Source: Furcasterigmium furcatum
Taxonomy: Eukaryota; Ascomycota; Sordariomycetes; Glomerellales; Plectosphaerellaceae
Length of the DNA stretch: 64,000 bases
Assembly (NCBI GenBank): GCA_001599815.1
Contig: BCIA01000004.1
Coordinates: forward strand, 2,487,051-2,551,050
Direction: 5' to 3'
Below the pieces are notes generated by a model. It was not told the origin of the DNA. It was given only the letters and a program-made list of their open reading frames with translations, and did not search any database. The position numbers were made by a program, and so were the translations under genes. Each line of letters starts with the position of its first letter. The stretch's first letter is position 1. Positions 1 to 9,808 of the stretch are shown in pieces.

Positions 1-10
1 GTGTCTGGCA

Positions 11-1019
11 TCAGCGAACGGCAAGTTGAGGAACGAGACTGACGATGGGTCGTTTGATGCTGTTGAGGAAGAAGATCTCTCCAAGCACTATGCCCGTTCC
101 GATGGCGAAGAGGTTGAGGTACACGAACGCCCTGAACCATCCTTCGCCAAAGATATCGGTAACTACCGGGGATTAGCACTCTCCCCGTCAGCCAGTCGTG
201 CACACCTACAAGGCGTCTTTCCGATGCCGCCCATTTCGGTCAGGGTGGGAGTCATCGGGAGTTCCATGTCCAGCGAGAAGTGTGGCGATGCAAAGAGGGT
301 TCCCAGCGCTGAGGGCTCGGGATCCTCCGGTGGTGGCTGCTCATCGCCAGGAGCATCGCCAGAGCCATCGTCGTCTCCAGGGCCGTCGTCAGCAGCATCG
401 TTGTGCGGCAGGGTGACGAGCCAGTACAGGGCGGTGTTGGTGACAGCGAAGACCGAGGTGGCGAAGTAGAAGAGCGTGAAGTAGAACTGCTTCCGAAGGC
501 TTGCCATGTTGTATGGCAGAGACATGCCGCGCAGGACGGAATACTCCCAGCCGGATCCGTATTCATCGATGTGGGGGAAGTACAGATGAGTGTACGTCCA
601 GGCCTGCAGAGTCAGGTTGGTCAGCCATCGGTTCGCCCACGAGGCCTGATTCGCGACTTACAAAGACAATTGCGTGGTATGCCAGGAGAAACACAAAGGT
701 GATGATCTCAAACTCGAAGAGGAAGCCCTAGTTCGACTTTTCGGTGTCCTGCTCGATCTTGTAGTCGAGAATCATGATGCCGACTGCAACGAGGTAGGCG
801 AGGATGGCGCCGCGGATGTAACAGAGGGCGTTCTGGGGAAGCCATCTCCAGGGAGAGTGACATGCTCGGAGGAAAGAAGGCTAGAGGAGAGTTTGTGTCA
901 GCGCACGACGAGTCTCAGATGCCTCTGATGGGACTGACATGGTCGTGAATCTGACCGTAGACAGCGGGCGTGGGCAACTCGGAACCCTGCAGGAGGGGCG
1001 TCGTGACCGAGCTGGTCAT
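11..1019 (-). CDS. Polytopic membrane protein, unrecognised; in-frame TAG; near left edge
   Basis: Four exons fit on the minus strand: 1019-939, 832-662, 603-210 and 162-11. The introns have GTCAGT, GTAAGT and GTAGGT donors and AG acceptors, and all phases agree. The product of about 265 codons has at least four hydrophobic segments, including one around ILAYLVAVGIMILDY, one around FVFLLAYHAIVF, a long one around FATSVFAVTNTALYWLV and one near the C-terminus. An acidic low-complexity loop (GPGDDDGSGDAPGDEQPPP) lies between them. Codon TAG at 730-728 interrupts exon 2 in the middle of convincing coding sequence; a TGG codon there would restore the frame. No intron removes it without deleting a membrane segment. 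The last exon may instead splice on past the window edge, because a GTCAGT occurs just before the TGA at 13-11. I do not recognise the family. Either the gene is inactivated in this strain or the base is an assembly error. Confidence 0.6.
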
Positions 1020-1784
1020 TTTCGGGCAGTGACTTCTGATGGATACGACGTAGCGATTCTTGGAGGAGAGATGCGGGCGAGAATTGCAGACGTAGGCAAA
1101 TGTTGGATGGATCGAGGCCACCTTTGAGATGGAGTTGGGGGATGTTGAGAACGGGAAACGGGTCACTTCAACATCCACACTTGGGTTCTGGCAGGTTGAA
1201 GGAGGACCCTTGTCCATTGTTCTTTCCTCTCATCGCGTTGGACTGAGGCTGAAGGGACGATGGCCATGGATCACGAAGAAGCCAATCAGGGAGAGGGGCA
1301 ACTCGGGTATTTTGGATGTCAAAGGGAAGGAAGTCATGACTGGCAAGGGCATTCAGGAAGAGATATTCGATTCGCCGGTATCCATCGTTTCAGGATTCAT
1401 CTTCAGTTCCCGTCCCCGTCTTGGGCAGGGAAGTCGACGACACCCAGAGAGCGGACAGTGGAGGACAGGACAACCGAGTTCGAGAGCACACAATTAGACA
1501 TCATGGTGCCACAGAAGGACCAAAGCAAAATCCGAAGTAATTCCTGATATTGACAGCAATCTGGTTTCGTATTAATAAGAGGAGGAAGAACGACTGGACT
1601 CCATGATGTGAATTGGAAGTTTGAGAGAGTTGAGTCTAAGGTTTTAGGGACGAAGACCCCTGACTAACACCCCCCAGACGCCAGCTCTGGGCGCCTAGTG
1701 GCCCGTGCGCCAAGCTCCTTCAACTTGAAGTGCCCCGTGTCCGAAAAGTGGCATCAACACCATCACCAAACCATCGACGCCAAA
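1020..1784. other. Intergenic, divergent upstream region
   Basis: This lies between the starts of the membrane protein (minus) and SEC11 (plus). I see no convincing coding exon, repeat or RNA gene. It must hold both promoters, but no clear TATA box stands out. Confidence 0.5.
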
Positions 1785-2427
1785 ATGCTCTCCAGCCTCA
1801 AGAACCCCCGGCAAGCTGCCGCGCAGCTCCTGAACTTCGGTCTGATATTGTCGACCGCGTTCATGGTCCGCCCTCCCTTCCCCGTTCTGTCGAATGCGCC
1901 CGCTTGCTGACTCGGTAACTGCTGCAGATGTGGAAGGGTCTCTCCGTTCTCTCCGACTCGCCCTCCCCGATCGTCGTTGTCCTCTCCGGCAGCATGGAGC
2001 CGGCCTTCCAGCGCGGGGACCTCCTCTGGCTCTGGAACAGAAACGTGGTTGCGGAGACGGGCGTTGGCGAGGTTGTCGTTTACAACGTCAAGGGCAAGGA
2101 CATTCCGGTACGTCTGGGCGGCCCAAATCAAATACGTCCGCCAGCTGCTAACTAGCGTGCCCCCGCCAGATTGTGCACCGCATCGTGAGGAAATACGGCA
2201 CCGGCGACAAGGCCAAGTTCCTCACCAAGGGCGACAACAACGCGGGCTCCGATGAAGAGCTGTACGCCCGAGGCCAAGACTTCCTGGAGCGGGACGACCT
2301 GATTGGAAGCGTGATGGGCTACATCCCCTTCGTCGGGTACGTGACCATCATGCTGAGCGAGCACCCCTGGCTGAAGACTGTTATGCTGGGCATCATGGGC
2401 CTTGTCGTGGTGCTGCAGAGGGAATAG
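1785..2427 (+). CDS. SEC11: Signal peptidase complex catalytic subunit SEC11
   Basis: Three exons, 1785-1865, 1928-2107 and 2170-2427, give a 172-residue protein, the usual length for Sec11. It is the ER-membrane serine protease that removes signal peptides from secretory and membrane proteins. An N-terminal membrane segment (FGLILSTAFM) is followed by the S26B nucleophile motif SGSMEP with Ser49. His90 lies in IVHRIVRKYG and Asp109 in TKGDNN, matching the Ser-His-Asp set of eukaryotic signal peptidases. A hydrophobic C-terminal segment (TVMLGIMGLVVVLQ) follows. The start is the first ATG in frame and gives the conserved MLSSLKNPRQ opening. The donors are GTCCGC and GTACGT. Identification is secure. 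Confidence 0.96.
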
Positions 2428-3205
2428 ACGGCCCGACGGCGGCGGCCTCGATATACACCCTCCCTCCCTGTTCAATTGATACCCCGTTCTCCGACTCTTC
2501 GATCGGCTTCCATCCGTCTGTGCCAATGTGCAGTGCAGAGGTGCACGACGACAATCCAGGGCGACGGTGGCGATGGTTGGACTGTGAGTGTGAGGCGGCG
2601 TGAAGGACGGGCACGCACACCGCCGGACGGCCAGCTCATTGGAGCCTCAGCCCCTTGATCCCTGTAACTTGTCGTGCTGCTACTGTGCGTTTTGCTGCAC
2701 GTTGATGCCCAGCTCGGCAGCCCAGCCACCAGCGACGACCGCACGACCACCCAGCCGCCTGGGATCCCGTCTCCCTTGCTCCCAATTGATCGACATCAGC
2801 CCAATCACATGCGGCGGGGGGACAGGCACCAGGCCTCCGCCTCATCGGTATAATATTCACGACGGTGCCCCGCGATGCCTCGTCTTCTTGTTCCCCTTTT
2901 CTCTTCTTCCCCCCCTCTTCACCACAACATCCAGGGTCGCAAAGTTTCGCTGGAGATCTCGTCCGCCGCTCGTTAATTCCGGAATTACTCTTCCCAACGC
3001 CCTCGAGATCCTCCGCCCGGGCCCCCCCTGTCAATCTTTTGTTTGTGCGTCGACACTCACCCCCCAGTCCCTCTCTATCAACTCTCTTCTCTCTCCTCTC
3101 GCCGCTCTTTTCGTCGCTCTCTACAAGTCTATCGTCTCGAAAATCGCACTCCAACGCCCTTTTCGTCACATACATCCCGCCGAGTTCGTCCATCATTCAG
3201 CAGCC
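2428..3205. promoter_or_regulatory. Upstream and leader region of the BTB gene, pyrimidine-rich
   Basis: From about 2880 to 3205 the plus strand is strongly C/T-rich, with runs such as CCCCCCTCTTC and repeated CTCTC blocks ending just before the ATG at 3206. Such CT-rich leaders are typical near transcription starts of filamentous fungal genes. The frame of the BTB protein stays open upstream from 2600, but the composition is not coding-like. Confidence 0.5.
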
Positions 3206-4198
3206 ATGTTCAAACGCTCCTTCAGGTCCAACCAGCCCGACCATGGCCGCGTCGACAAGTCCACGAGGCTGATGAAGAAGTCCAACTCGATCCGGGATCC
3301 CCAGAAGCTGTCGAGATTGCAGCGGTCGCTCACGGAAGACACTCTCGGCCAGCCGCCGGCGGGCGCGGCGCCCCCTGTGGCGCCCCCCGGCGGAGCATCG
3401 GCGGCCAGGAGCAACAAATCCCTGGCTCCCTCGCCCATCGTCACTCTGACGGTCGGCAGGGAGGGGCGACTGTTTGCAGCGCACGAAGATGTCCTCCGCC
3501 AGGCGCCCTTCTTCGAGGCCGCCTGCCGCGACCACCATTTTCGCGATGCGCAGAGCAAGAGGATCTCCCTCCCCGACGAGGAGCCCGAGGTCTTCTCGGC
3601 CGTCCTCGAATACCTCTACAAGGGCGACTACTACCCGCGCCTCATGCACAACAGGCAGCGCAACTCTTGGGAGCTCGAGGACGCCGCCCGAGGAGGCACC
3701 CCGGCCCTCTCGTCCCCCCGCACCACCGACTACCAACACTCGCCCGGTGGCCGCGCCGCCGCGAGCCCGATGTCAGTCAAGTCGACTGCCACCATGCCCA
3801 CCACCTCCGGGTCGGAGGCCACCATCTTCGTGGCCGCGTACGGCGACCACTTCCTCCGCGACACAGTCGTCTACTGCGCCGCGGAGCGGTACGGGCTCGA
3901 GGAGCTCAAGAGGCTCGCCCTGCGCAAGCAGGGCCTGCAGGCAGGCATCGACGTCGCCACCATCTTGCGCTCCGCCCAGTACGCATACGCCCACACGCCC
4001 GACTCGGACTCGCGGCTGCGCGCTCACTACCTCGCCCTGATCATCCGGTGTCGCAAGACATTCAAGAGGAGCGGGACCATGCAGGCCGAAATGGAACGCG
4101 GCGGCAGCAAGCTCTTCTTCGACCTCTTCGTCGCCATGTGCAACCACCTCGACGACGTCATTGACGTGAGCAACGCCCGCTCGCCCAGGACCGTCTGA
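3206..4198 (+). CDS. BTB/POZ domain protein
   Basis: Intronless, 330 residues. The start is the ATG in CAGCCATGTTC, downstream of a pyrimidine-rich leader. Residues 1-75 are basic and disordered (MFKRSFRSNQ then KSTRLMKKSNSIRD). A BTB/POZ fold starts near residue 78 (PIVTLTVGREGRLFAAHEDV) and runs through PEVFSAVLEYLYKGDY. A Ser/Thr/Pro-rich insert follows, then a second helical part (YGDHFLRDTVVYCAAERY, LEELKRLAL). BTB domains mediate homodimerisation or bind Cullin-3 as substrate adaptors. No Kelch, MATH or zinc-finger partner domain is visible, so the role is open. Fungal genomes hold many BTB-only proteins of this form. Confidence 0.88.
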   Translation: MFKRSFRSNQPDHGRVDKSTRLMKKSNSIRDPQKLSRLQRSLTEDTLGQPPAGAAPPVAPPGGASAARSNKSLAPSPIVTLTVGREGRLFAAHEDVLRQAPFFEAACRDHHFRDAQSKRISLPDEEPEVFSAVLEYLYKGDYYPRLMHNRQRNSWELEDAARGGTPALSSPRTTDYQHSPGGRAAASPMSVKSTATMPTTSGSEATIFVAAYGDHFLRDTVVYCAAERYGLEELKRLALRKQGLQAGIDVATILRSAQYAYAHTPDSDSRLRAHYLALIIRCRKTFKRSGTMQAEMERGGSKLFFDLFVAMCNHLDDVIDVSNARSPRTV

Positions 4199-5568
4199 GA
4201 GGCTGCGCGCTCCGTGGGATACAACCGACGAACCGTGTCCATTTGCTGTTTCTTTTTCTGATTTTTTGTGATTTCTACGAGCGTTCATCCGGGATCTGTT
4301 ACGCCGAAATTGTGATACCATGGGACTATAACCTTGCGGGATGTTAGCGGATGCGGATTCAACGGGTTCTGGCAGGCGTTCGGGCGGCTCATCATGCTTT
4401 CGACCATTTCGTTCTCTCATCAGACTGGATACCGCGCCATTCGGGAAGCTCGTCGACCAGCTTCCACCTCCTTCAGACAGAGGGTTGGCCGACCCCCTTT
4501 TATGATGATACACGCGCGCGGCGGGAGGGACATAATACCCCCGAACACGAGCCTGCTGTTCCCCCGCCTCTGCTTGACTTCTGCCTGGTTTCCGTGGTTA
4601 GTTTCGGGGGGCCGTGACAATTCCGGGCTCGAGCCCGCCCGGCCGAGGGCTGTCCCGGGGCTCTGCTTGTCGGAGCTGCTATCTTGGATGTACCCGGCCA
4701 AAGGTAGGTGGAAATGACGAAGAAAAAAGAGGAGGAAAACACGGAAGATGCTTTGCATGCCGCATTCATGACAACGAAAACTATAAAACCAACAAAAAAA
4801 AATCCGGGAACGCAAACACCAGATTGCTACTCTGCTTTCTGTTTTTGGGCTCAGGAGGGGTAACACCAGGCAGTTCACCACTCAACTCTTTTTCAGCCCA
4901 GTCTTCTTCTCATCTCCCCAGATTGGAACAGGGCGTTTTTACGGAGGGAAAGGAAACACGGCGGCACACTGCCTCTCCTCCAGGCCCGACGCGGCTCCAG
5001 CTCGCGAAGGGGCGCGCCCGAGGCGGCGGACGAGGAGGATATATACGCCACAACCACAGGCTGGGCGCGGGGCCTCCTATCCGCAGCCGTCCTTCCGCGA
5101 GGTTCTCTCTCCCGGCCGTCCGGTCCTCCGGCAAAGCCACAGACTGATACCAAGCCGACACTCTTTTCCTTTGTCGTCCGAGGGGAAAGGCTTCTTTGCG
5201 AGGGACAGGAGAGCGCCGGACAGACACGACGGGCGTGTCGTGTCCGGGCAGGGAAGGAACTTCGGCACTGCATGGTCTTTGCTTTTGCAAGTACAGCAGG
5301 CGGTCTGCTCCCGCGGCGACGGCGGGGGTGGATAACGGTCTTGATGATCGTTGGGCCGCGTGTAACCTGGCTGTCCGTTCCCCAGCGGAGGACGGCCGGG
5401 CCGCCGCGGCCTCGACCGGCTTGAGCCCTCGTCAGGGCTAGATAATGAGAGATTCGGCCATCTCACTTTTGTGTCCCTGCTGCTGTGATGATGTCCGTGT
5501 GTGAATTCAACTTGGATCATGTGTGATCGACTCCGTCATGCTAGGATACAATTTCGACTATCTAGCCC
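4199..5568. other. Intergenic region between convergent genes
   Basis: This 1.37 kb separates the 3' ends of the BTB gene and the DUF1349 gene. It has short open frames on both strands but no start-to-stop reading with protein-like composition. I see no repeat or RNA gene. It is long for a convergent fungal gap. Confidence 0.45.
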
Positions 5569-6212
5569 CTAAGCCCAGGTAACATCCAGCCCAGAAAAGT
5601 CCACCTTCAGCTCCTCTCTCGTCTCCTCGGCCGGCCTGGCCGCGAACGCCGCGACCTCGAGATCCCACTCGCCGTCCTCCTCGGCGTAGAACCAGCAGAT
5701 CTCACGCAGGTCGACCTTCTTGCCTCCGCCAGGCGGGAGGTAGAAGACCCAGATGCTAACGCCGTGCTCCGACTCGTCCCTCTCAACGAGCAGGGAGATG
5801 GGCTCGGTGGTTGAGCCGATGGCCGCGAGGGGCGTGATGCTCCAGTCCGCGAAGCGGTCGCAGGCGACGGTGCTGAGCTGAGGGACGCCGTTGTAGAACT
5901 CAAGGCCGGTCTTGATCCATTTCTTTGCCGGGGCGGAGGCGTCCGTGCCGCGGGGGCGCAGGGCGAGCAGGAGGCCGGCCTGGTCGTACTGCTGGGTCCA
6001 CTTGGCGTTGAAGGTGAGGCGGGCGGACTTGAAGGACGCGAGGGGCTTGATGGGGGTGGAGTGAGTCGGGACTGGGGGAGTCAGCATGGTGCCATGGAGA
6101 ATAATGTCCACGATAAAGGGGGAGAGGTGAGGCTACCGTTGTAGACATCCCAGGAGGGATGCTTCTTCCAGACGTCAGTGCCAGGGGCGGCGGAGAGGGA
6201 GAAGGAGGACAT
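5569..6212 (-). CDS. DUF1349 family protein (concanavalin-like fold)
   Basis: Two exons, 6212-6137 and 6071-5569, are joined in phase 1 across a 65-nt intron (donor GTAGCC, acceptor CCCCCAG). The product is 192 residues. The N-terminal part (MSSFSLSAAPGTDVWKKHP), the motif YDQAGLLLALRP, KTGLEFYNGVPQLSTVACD and the C-terminal ICWFYAEEDGEWDLEVAAFAA match the DUF1349 family, a beta-sandwich related to the C-terminal domain of glycoside hydrolase family 43 enzymes. No signal peptide is visible, so it is probably cytosolic. The molecular function of the family is unknown. Upstream, the 1.1 kb to BRF1 is a divergent promoter region. Confidence 0.87.
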
Positions 6213-7312
6213 TGTAAGTGTGGTTATGTGGTTGAATATGAGATTAGTAGGTAGACTTGATTATGAGGATCAGACTAAGGCGCGTCAAGGCTTGTGAGCG
6301 TCCCTTTTATATGTACAGAGGAAGATGGTGAGAGCGGCGCAACGAGGACCGAGGACTCGGTGGGAGTTGACCCCGCACTCAGGCTCAGGCGGGGGGCGGG
6401 AACACGGGAGAATGCGAGACGGGGCATCAGGGTGGCCTTTCTTCGAATTAGATTGTCTTACCGGCCACGGGGACCCCGAGAAAAGATCTCATCCGGCCCG
6501 GGAGTGAGGTCATGTTTCCCGCCGTTGGACCTCGAGGGCGTCACAGATGCTGGTGTAAAGCGGAACTGCCCAATCGGGGCATGGCGGCGGAGGTGCTGGA
6601 GAGGGCCGAGTCAAAAGGCTTATGTAAGCTAGATCGTATCTTATCAAGGTCGTTTGTTATCTTATCACCACTCTCAACTTTTTTTTTGGCTTGCAACTTG
6701 GCTGTCGCCTGATTCTGTGACTCTTTCTCCCCGAATTCTTGCCAAATCCCAACTCTCGAAATACCAAAAGGGCCAGAATTCGAATCAGAGACCCCGGCTC
6801 AATCCATCAGCCACGTCATCAATCTCGCCAAAATCATCACGAGGGGATTCACACACGCGTCTCGAACGGGTGCTCTTGGGTGAATCCGACGCATTCGCGG
6901 TCAGCCCCGCTTTTCCCCCACACCCAAAAAATCGAAGCAAACGCCCGCTCGACCAAAAACTCGTGGCCCACCCCGCCCTCGACTTTTCTGTGAAACTCGC
7001 GCCGCCACACAGAGCTGCCGCCTCATCCCGACTGGAGTCTCCCTCTGACTCCTTCATCCTTCACCTCACCCACCATCACTTACACACGGCCCAGTGTGAA
7101 GCACTTTCACGGGTTGCCACGCAGGCACACTTGCGATCGCCTTACCGTCTGATCGGGAGCCATCCGCATCCCCCTGACAAGACGGCTACGCATCCTGCCG
7201 TACAAAAGCTCCGAGCCGCCGCCAGCGCCTCTCCCTTCCTCACCCAGGAAGATTATTCAATACGCCGCCGCCTCAGCCCAATTAGTACTCAGCTCAAGAC
7301 CTCGCCATCACC
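6213..7312. promoter_or_regulatory. Divergent promoter region, DUF1349 gene and BRF1
   Basis: This 1.1 kb separates two divergently transcribed genes. The BRF1-proximal half is C/A-rich and leader-like. The plus strand stays open across much of 6654-7574 in a frame overlapping the BRF1 start, but its composition is not protein-like. TCCCTTTTATATG near 6300-6312, read on the minus strand, could serve as a TATA-like element for the DUF1349 gene. Confidence 0.4.
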
Positions 7313-9514
7313 ATGCCGCCCACACCCCGCAAGCCGGTCAGGCGGCCGCCGAGCAACATTGCTTCTCGCCTCAAGAACATCAACCGCGAGATCCAGCAGC
7401 GGGAGGAGGAGAATGCCGCCCGCCGCGCTGAGGCCCTGGCCGCCCCGGTCCAGAAGAAGCCGTCGGCCAAGACCTCCGGGCCACGATGCCCCAACAAGAA
7501 CTGCCCCAACCCAAAGGTCGTCGACGGAACCTGCCAGACGTGCGGTCGTGTCGCGGACGACAGCAACATCGTAGCCGAGGTCCAGTTCGGAGAGACGTCC
7601 TCGGGCGCTGCAATGGTCCACGGTAGCTACATCGGCGCTGACCAGGGCGGCGCCCGCTCCCTCGGGCCCGGATTCCGTCGCGGTGGCGGCTCCGACCAGC
7701 GAGAGAAGACTCTGGCCGACGCCCGACAGACGATCCAGGGGATCGTCGCGGGGTTGAGCCTCAATAAGAGCTCCGCGCCCGACCACAACATCATCGACAT
7801 CTCCGTCCAGACCTTCAAGCTCGCCGCCGGCTGCAATTTCACCCAGGGCCGCACGCTCACCATTGTCTGCGCCGTGTGCGTCTACAGCGCCTTCCGCACC
7901 CAGACCGACGATCCCAACGAGAAGCCAAAGGTTATGCTCCTTGACCTCGCGGACCTCGTCAAGATCAACGTCTTCAAGCTCGGTAGGACGTACAAGGCCC
8001 TCGTCGTTAAGCTCAACCTGCCCCACGCCAACACCATCTACCCCGAAGACATCATCTACCGCTTCGCCTGCAAGCTCGACTTTGGCATCAACACCGACAA
8101 GGTCGCCGAGGACGCCCTGCGCCTCATCAAGTCAATGCGGCGAGACTGGATCATCATCGGCCGCCGGCCGTCCGGCATCTGCGGCGCCTGCCTCCTCATG
8201 GCCGCCCGCATGAATAACTACCGCCGCACCGTCCGCGAGGTCGTCTACGTCGTCAAGGTCACCAGCCACACCATCCAGGAGCGCATGAAGGAGTTCAACG
8301 AGACCGCCGCCAGCAAGATGAGCGTCGATGACTTCCTCTCCCCCGAGTTCGTCGAGTCCGCCGTCCAGTCTCACGACCCCCCGGCATTCTACCGTCAGAC
8401 CCTCGAGTACAAGCAGAAGATCGCCGAGGCCCGCCGCCAGCGCAGCAAGCGCAAGCGGCAGGCCGACGACGATGGCTCCGAGGACCGTCCCGCCGCGCCC
8501 CCGAACCCCGCCGAGGCCCAGACGTCCTCCGGGTCCGTTACCCCCGGCCCCGACCTGTCCTCCCTGCCGGAGATGAAGGACGTCTACCGCCGAGACGCGG
8601 AGGGCTACGTTATCCCGCTTCTGCCGCCGCCCAAGCAGGAGGGCTCCTCGCAGCAGGAGGATGAGGACGAGCCCGACTACGACGCCCTCGCGGAGCAGTA
8701 CGGAGACCAGCCCCCGCAGGCTGCTCGCCGACGCGGCAGGCCGCCCAAGGACGGGCAGAAGCCGCGCGAGTCGCTCCCCATCAACGAGGAATGGGAGGAG
8801 GACGAGGAGGACATGGAGGAGGTCATCTCGGAGATCATGAACGACCCTGAGACGTTCGAGCACGCCAAAGCGTACGCCAACGCGGAGCAGCGCGCCCGCC
8901 TCCACGCGCAGTGGGCGCTCGAAAACGAGCCGTCCAAGGAGGTGTCCATGGACCCGCTGGTCGGCGAGGACGAGTTCGCCGACGACCCGGAGGTGATGAA
9001 CGCGGTGCTCACGCCGCAGGAGGCCAAGATCAAGGAGATCCTCTGGGTCAATGAGAACAAGGACTGGCTGCGCCAGCACCAGGAGCGCATCTTCCAGCGG
9101 AAGCTGCTGGGCGACAAGCCCAAGCGGCCGCGCAAGGCACGCAAGCCCCGTCTCGGCGAGACGGAGATCACCCCCGCCAGCACGCCCATGGAGGCCGCGC
9201 AGAACATCATGAAGTACCACGGCATGTCGAAGCGCCTCAACTACGACGCCATCAGCAAGGTTTTCAACCACAACGGCGGCGCGTCCGGCACGACGAGCGG
9301 CCAAACCAGCAAGGCGAACAGCGTGCTCGGAGACGCCTTCAAGGAGCCGGACGCGGACGCCGAGGAGTCCGAAGAGGAAGAGGAGGAGGAGATCGAGGAG
9401 GTCGGTGCCGAGGACGGAGAGGAGTACGGCGGAGACTACCTTGATGAGTACGAGGACGGCGCCGAGGACGGAGAGGAGGAGCAGTACGACCAGGGCGACG
9501 ACGACGATGCCTGA
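7313..9514 (+). CDS. BRF1: TFIIIB subunit BRF1 (TFIIB-related factor)
   Basis: Intronless, 733 residues. BRF1 is the TFIIB-like part of TFIIIB. With TBP and Bdp1 it recruits RNA polymerase III to tRNA, 5S and other class III genes. A zinc ribbon with Cys59, Cys64, Cys74 and Cys77 lies at residues 59-80 (CPNKNC and CQTCGRV). Two cyclin-like repeats span about 130-310, including ICGACLLMAARMNNYRRT. The conserved C-terminal BRF1 block covers about 480-600 (WEEDEEDMEEVISEIMNDPE, then WVNENKDWLRQHQERIFQRK). The tail is a long Glu/Asp-rich stretch. The ribbon is preceded by about 55 basic residues. The ATG is the first in frame after the leader (CACCATGCC). Identification is secure. Confidence 0.95.
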   Translation: MPPTPRKPVRRPPSNIASRLKNINREIQQREEENAARRAEALAAPVQKKPSAKTSGPRCPNKNCPNPKVVDGTCQTCGRVADDSNIVAEVQFGETSSGAAMVHGSYIGADQGGARSLGPGFRRGGGSDQREKTLADARQTIQGIVAGLSLNKSSAPDHNIIDISVQTFKLAAGCNFTQGRTLTIVCAVCVYSAFRTQTDDPNEKPKVMLLDLADLVKINVFKLGRTYKALVVKLNLPHANTIYPEDIIYRFACKLDFGINTDKVAEDALRLIKSMRRDWIIIGRRPSGICGACLLMAARMNNYRRTVREVVYVVKVTSHTIQERMKEFNETAASKMSVDDFLSPEFVESAVQSHDPPAFYRQTLEYKQKIAEARRQRSKRKRQADDDGSEDRPAAPPNPAEAQTSSGSVTPGPDLSSLPEMKDVYRRDAEGYVIPLLPPPKQEGSSQQEDEDEPDYDALAEQYGDQPPQAARRRGRPPKDGQKPRESLPINEEWEEDEEDMEEVISEIMNDPETFEHAKAYANAEQRARLHAQWALENEPSKEVSMDPLVGEDEFADDPEVMNAVLTPQEAKIKEILWVNENKDWLRQHQERIFQRKLLGDKPKRPRKARKPRLGETEITPASTPMEAAQNIMKYHGMSKRLNYDAISKVFNHNGGASGTTSGQTSKANSVLGDAFKEPDADAEESEEEEEEEIEEVGAEDGEEYGGDYLDEYEDGAEDGEEEQYDQGDDDDA

Positions 9515-9808
9515 GCAGAGCATCTCTGCGGCTTCCCATCTTCGAGGCAATGTTCAGGTCAGACAGGACACGGCGTTACGGCAGATACCCGGATTGTATG
9601 ATGTATGATGTGTGTTGGAGTAGATCCAGCGGCTGCTTTTTGTCGCAGGCCATAGCTGCCTCCTAATCAAGACTTTTGTCTAACATGATTGTGCCCGGTT
9701 CGCAGATGATACCCCTGTGTGCTCTAGCTGAGATGCTTATCTCGCCTCGCCTTCTCGCCCTTCTGCCCCTCATCTGCCTTATCTTCGTCTAAGCCACACT
9801 CCAGAACC

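Noticed and set aside
2600..3205. N-terminal extension of the BTB protein by 202 codons
   Set aside because: The stretch is CT-rich leader; the ATG at 3206 has a better context and begins a coherent protein.
6654..7312. Upstream part of a 306-codon frame overlapping the BRF1 start
   Set aside because: Leader-like Pro/Ser/His/Arg composition and overlap with the secure BRF1 start in another frame.
8132..9550. 472-codon open frame antisense to BRF1
   Set aside because: Same cause: biased codons on the sense strand. The composition is Leu/Val-rich and repetitive.
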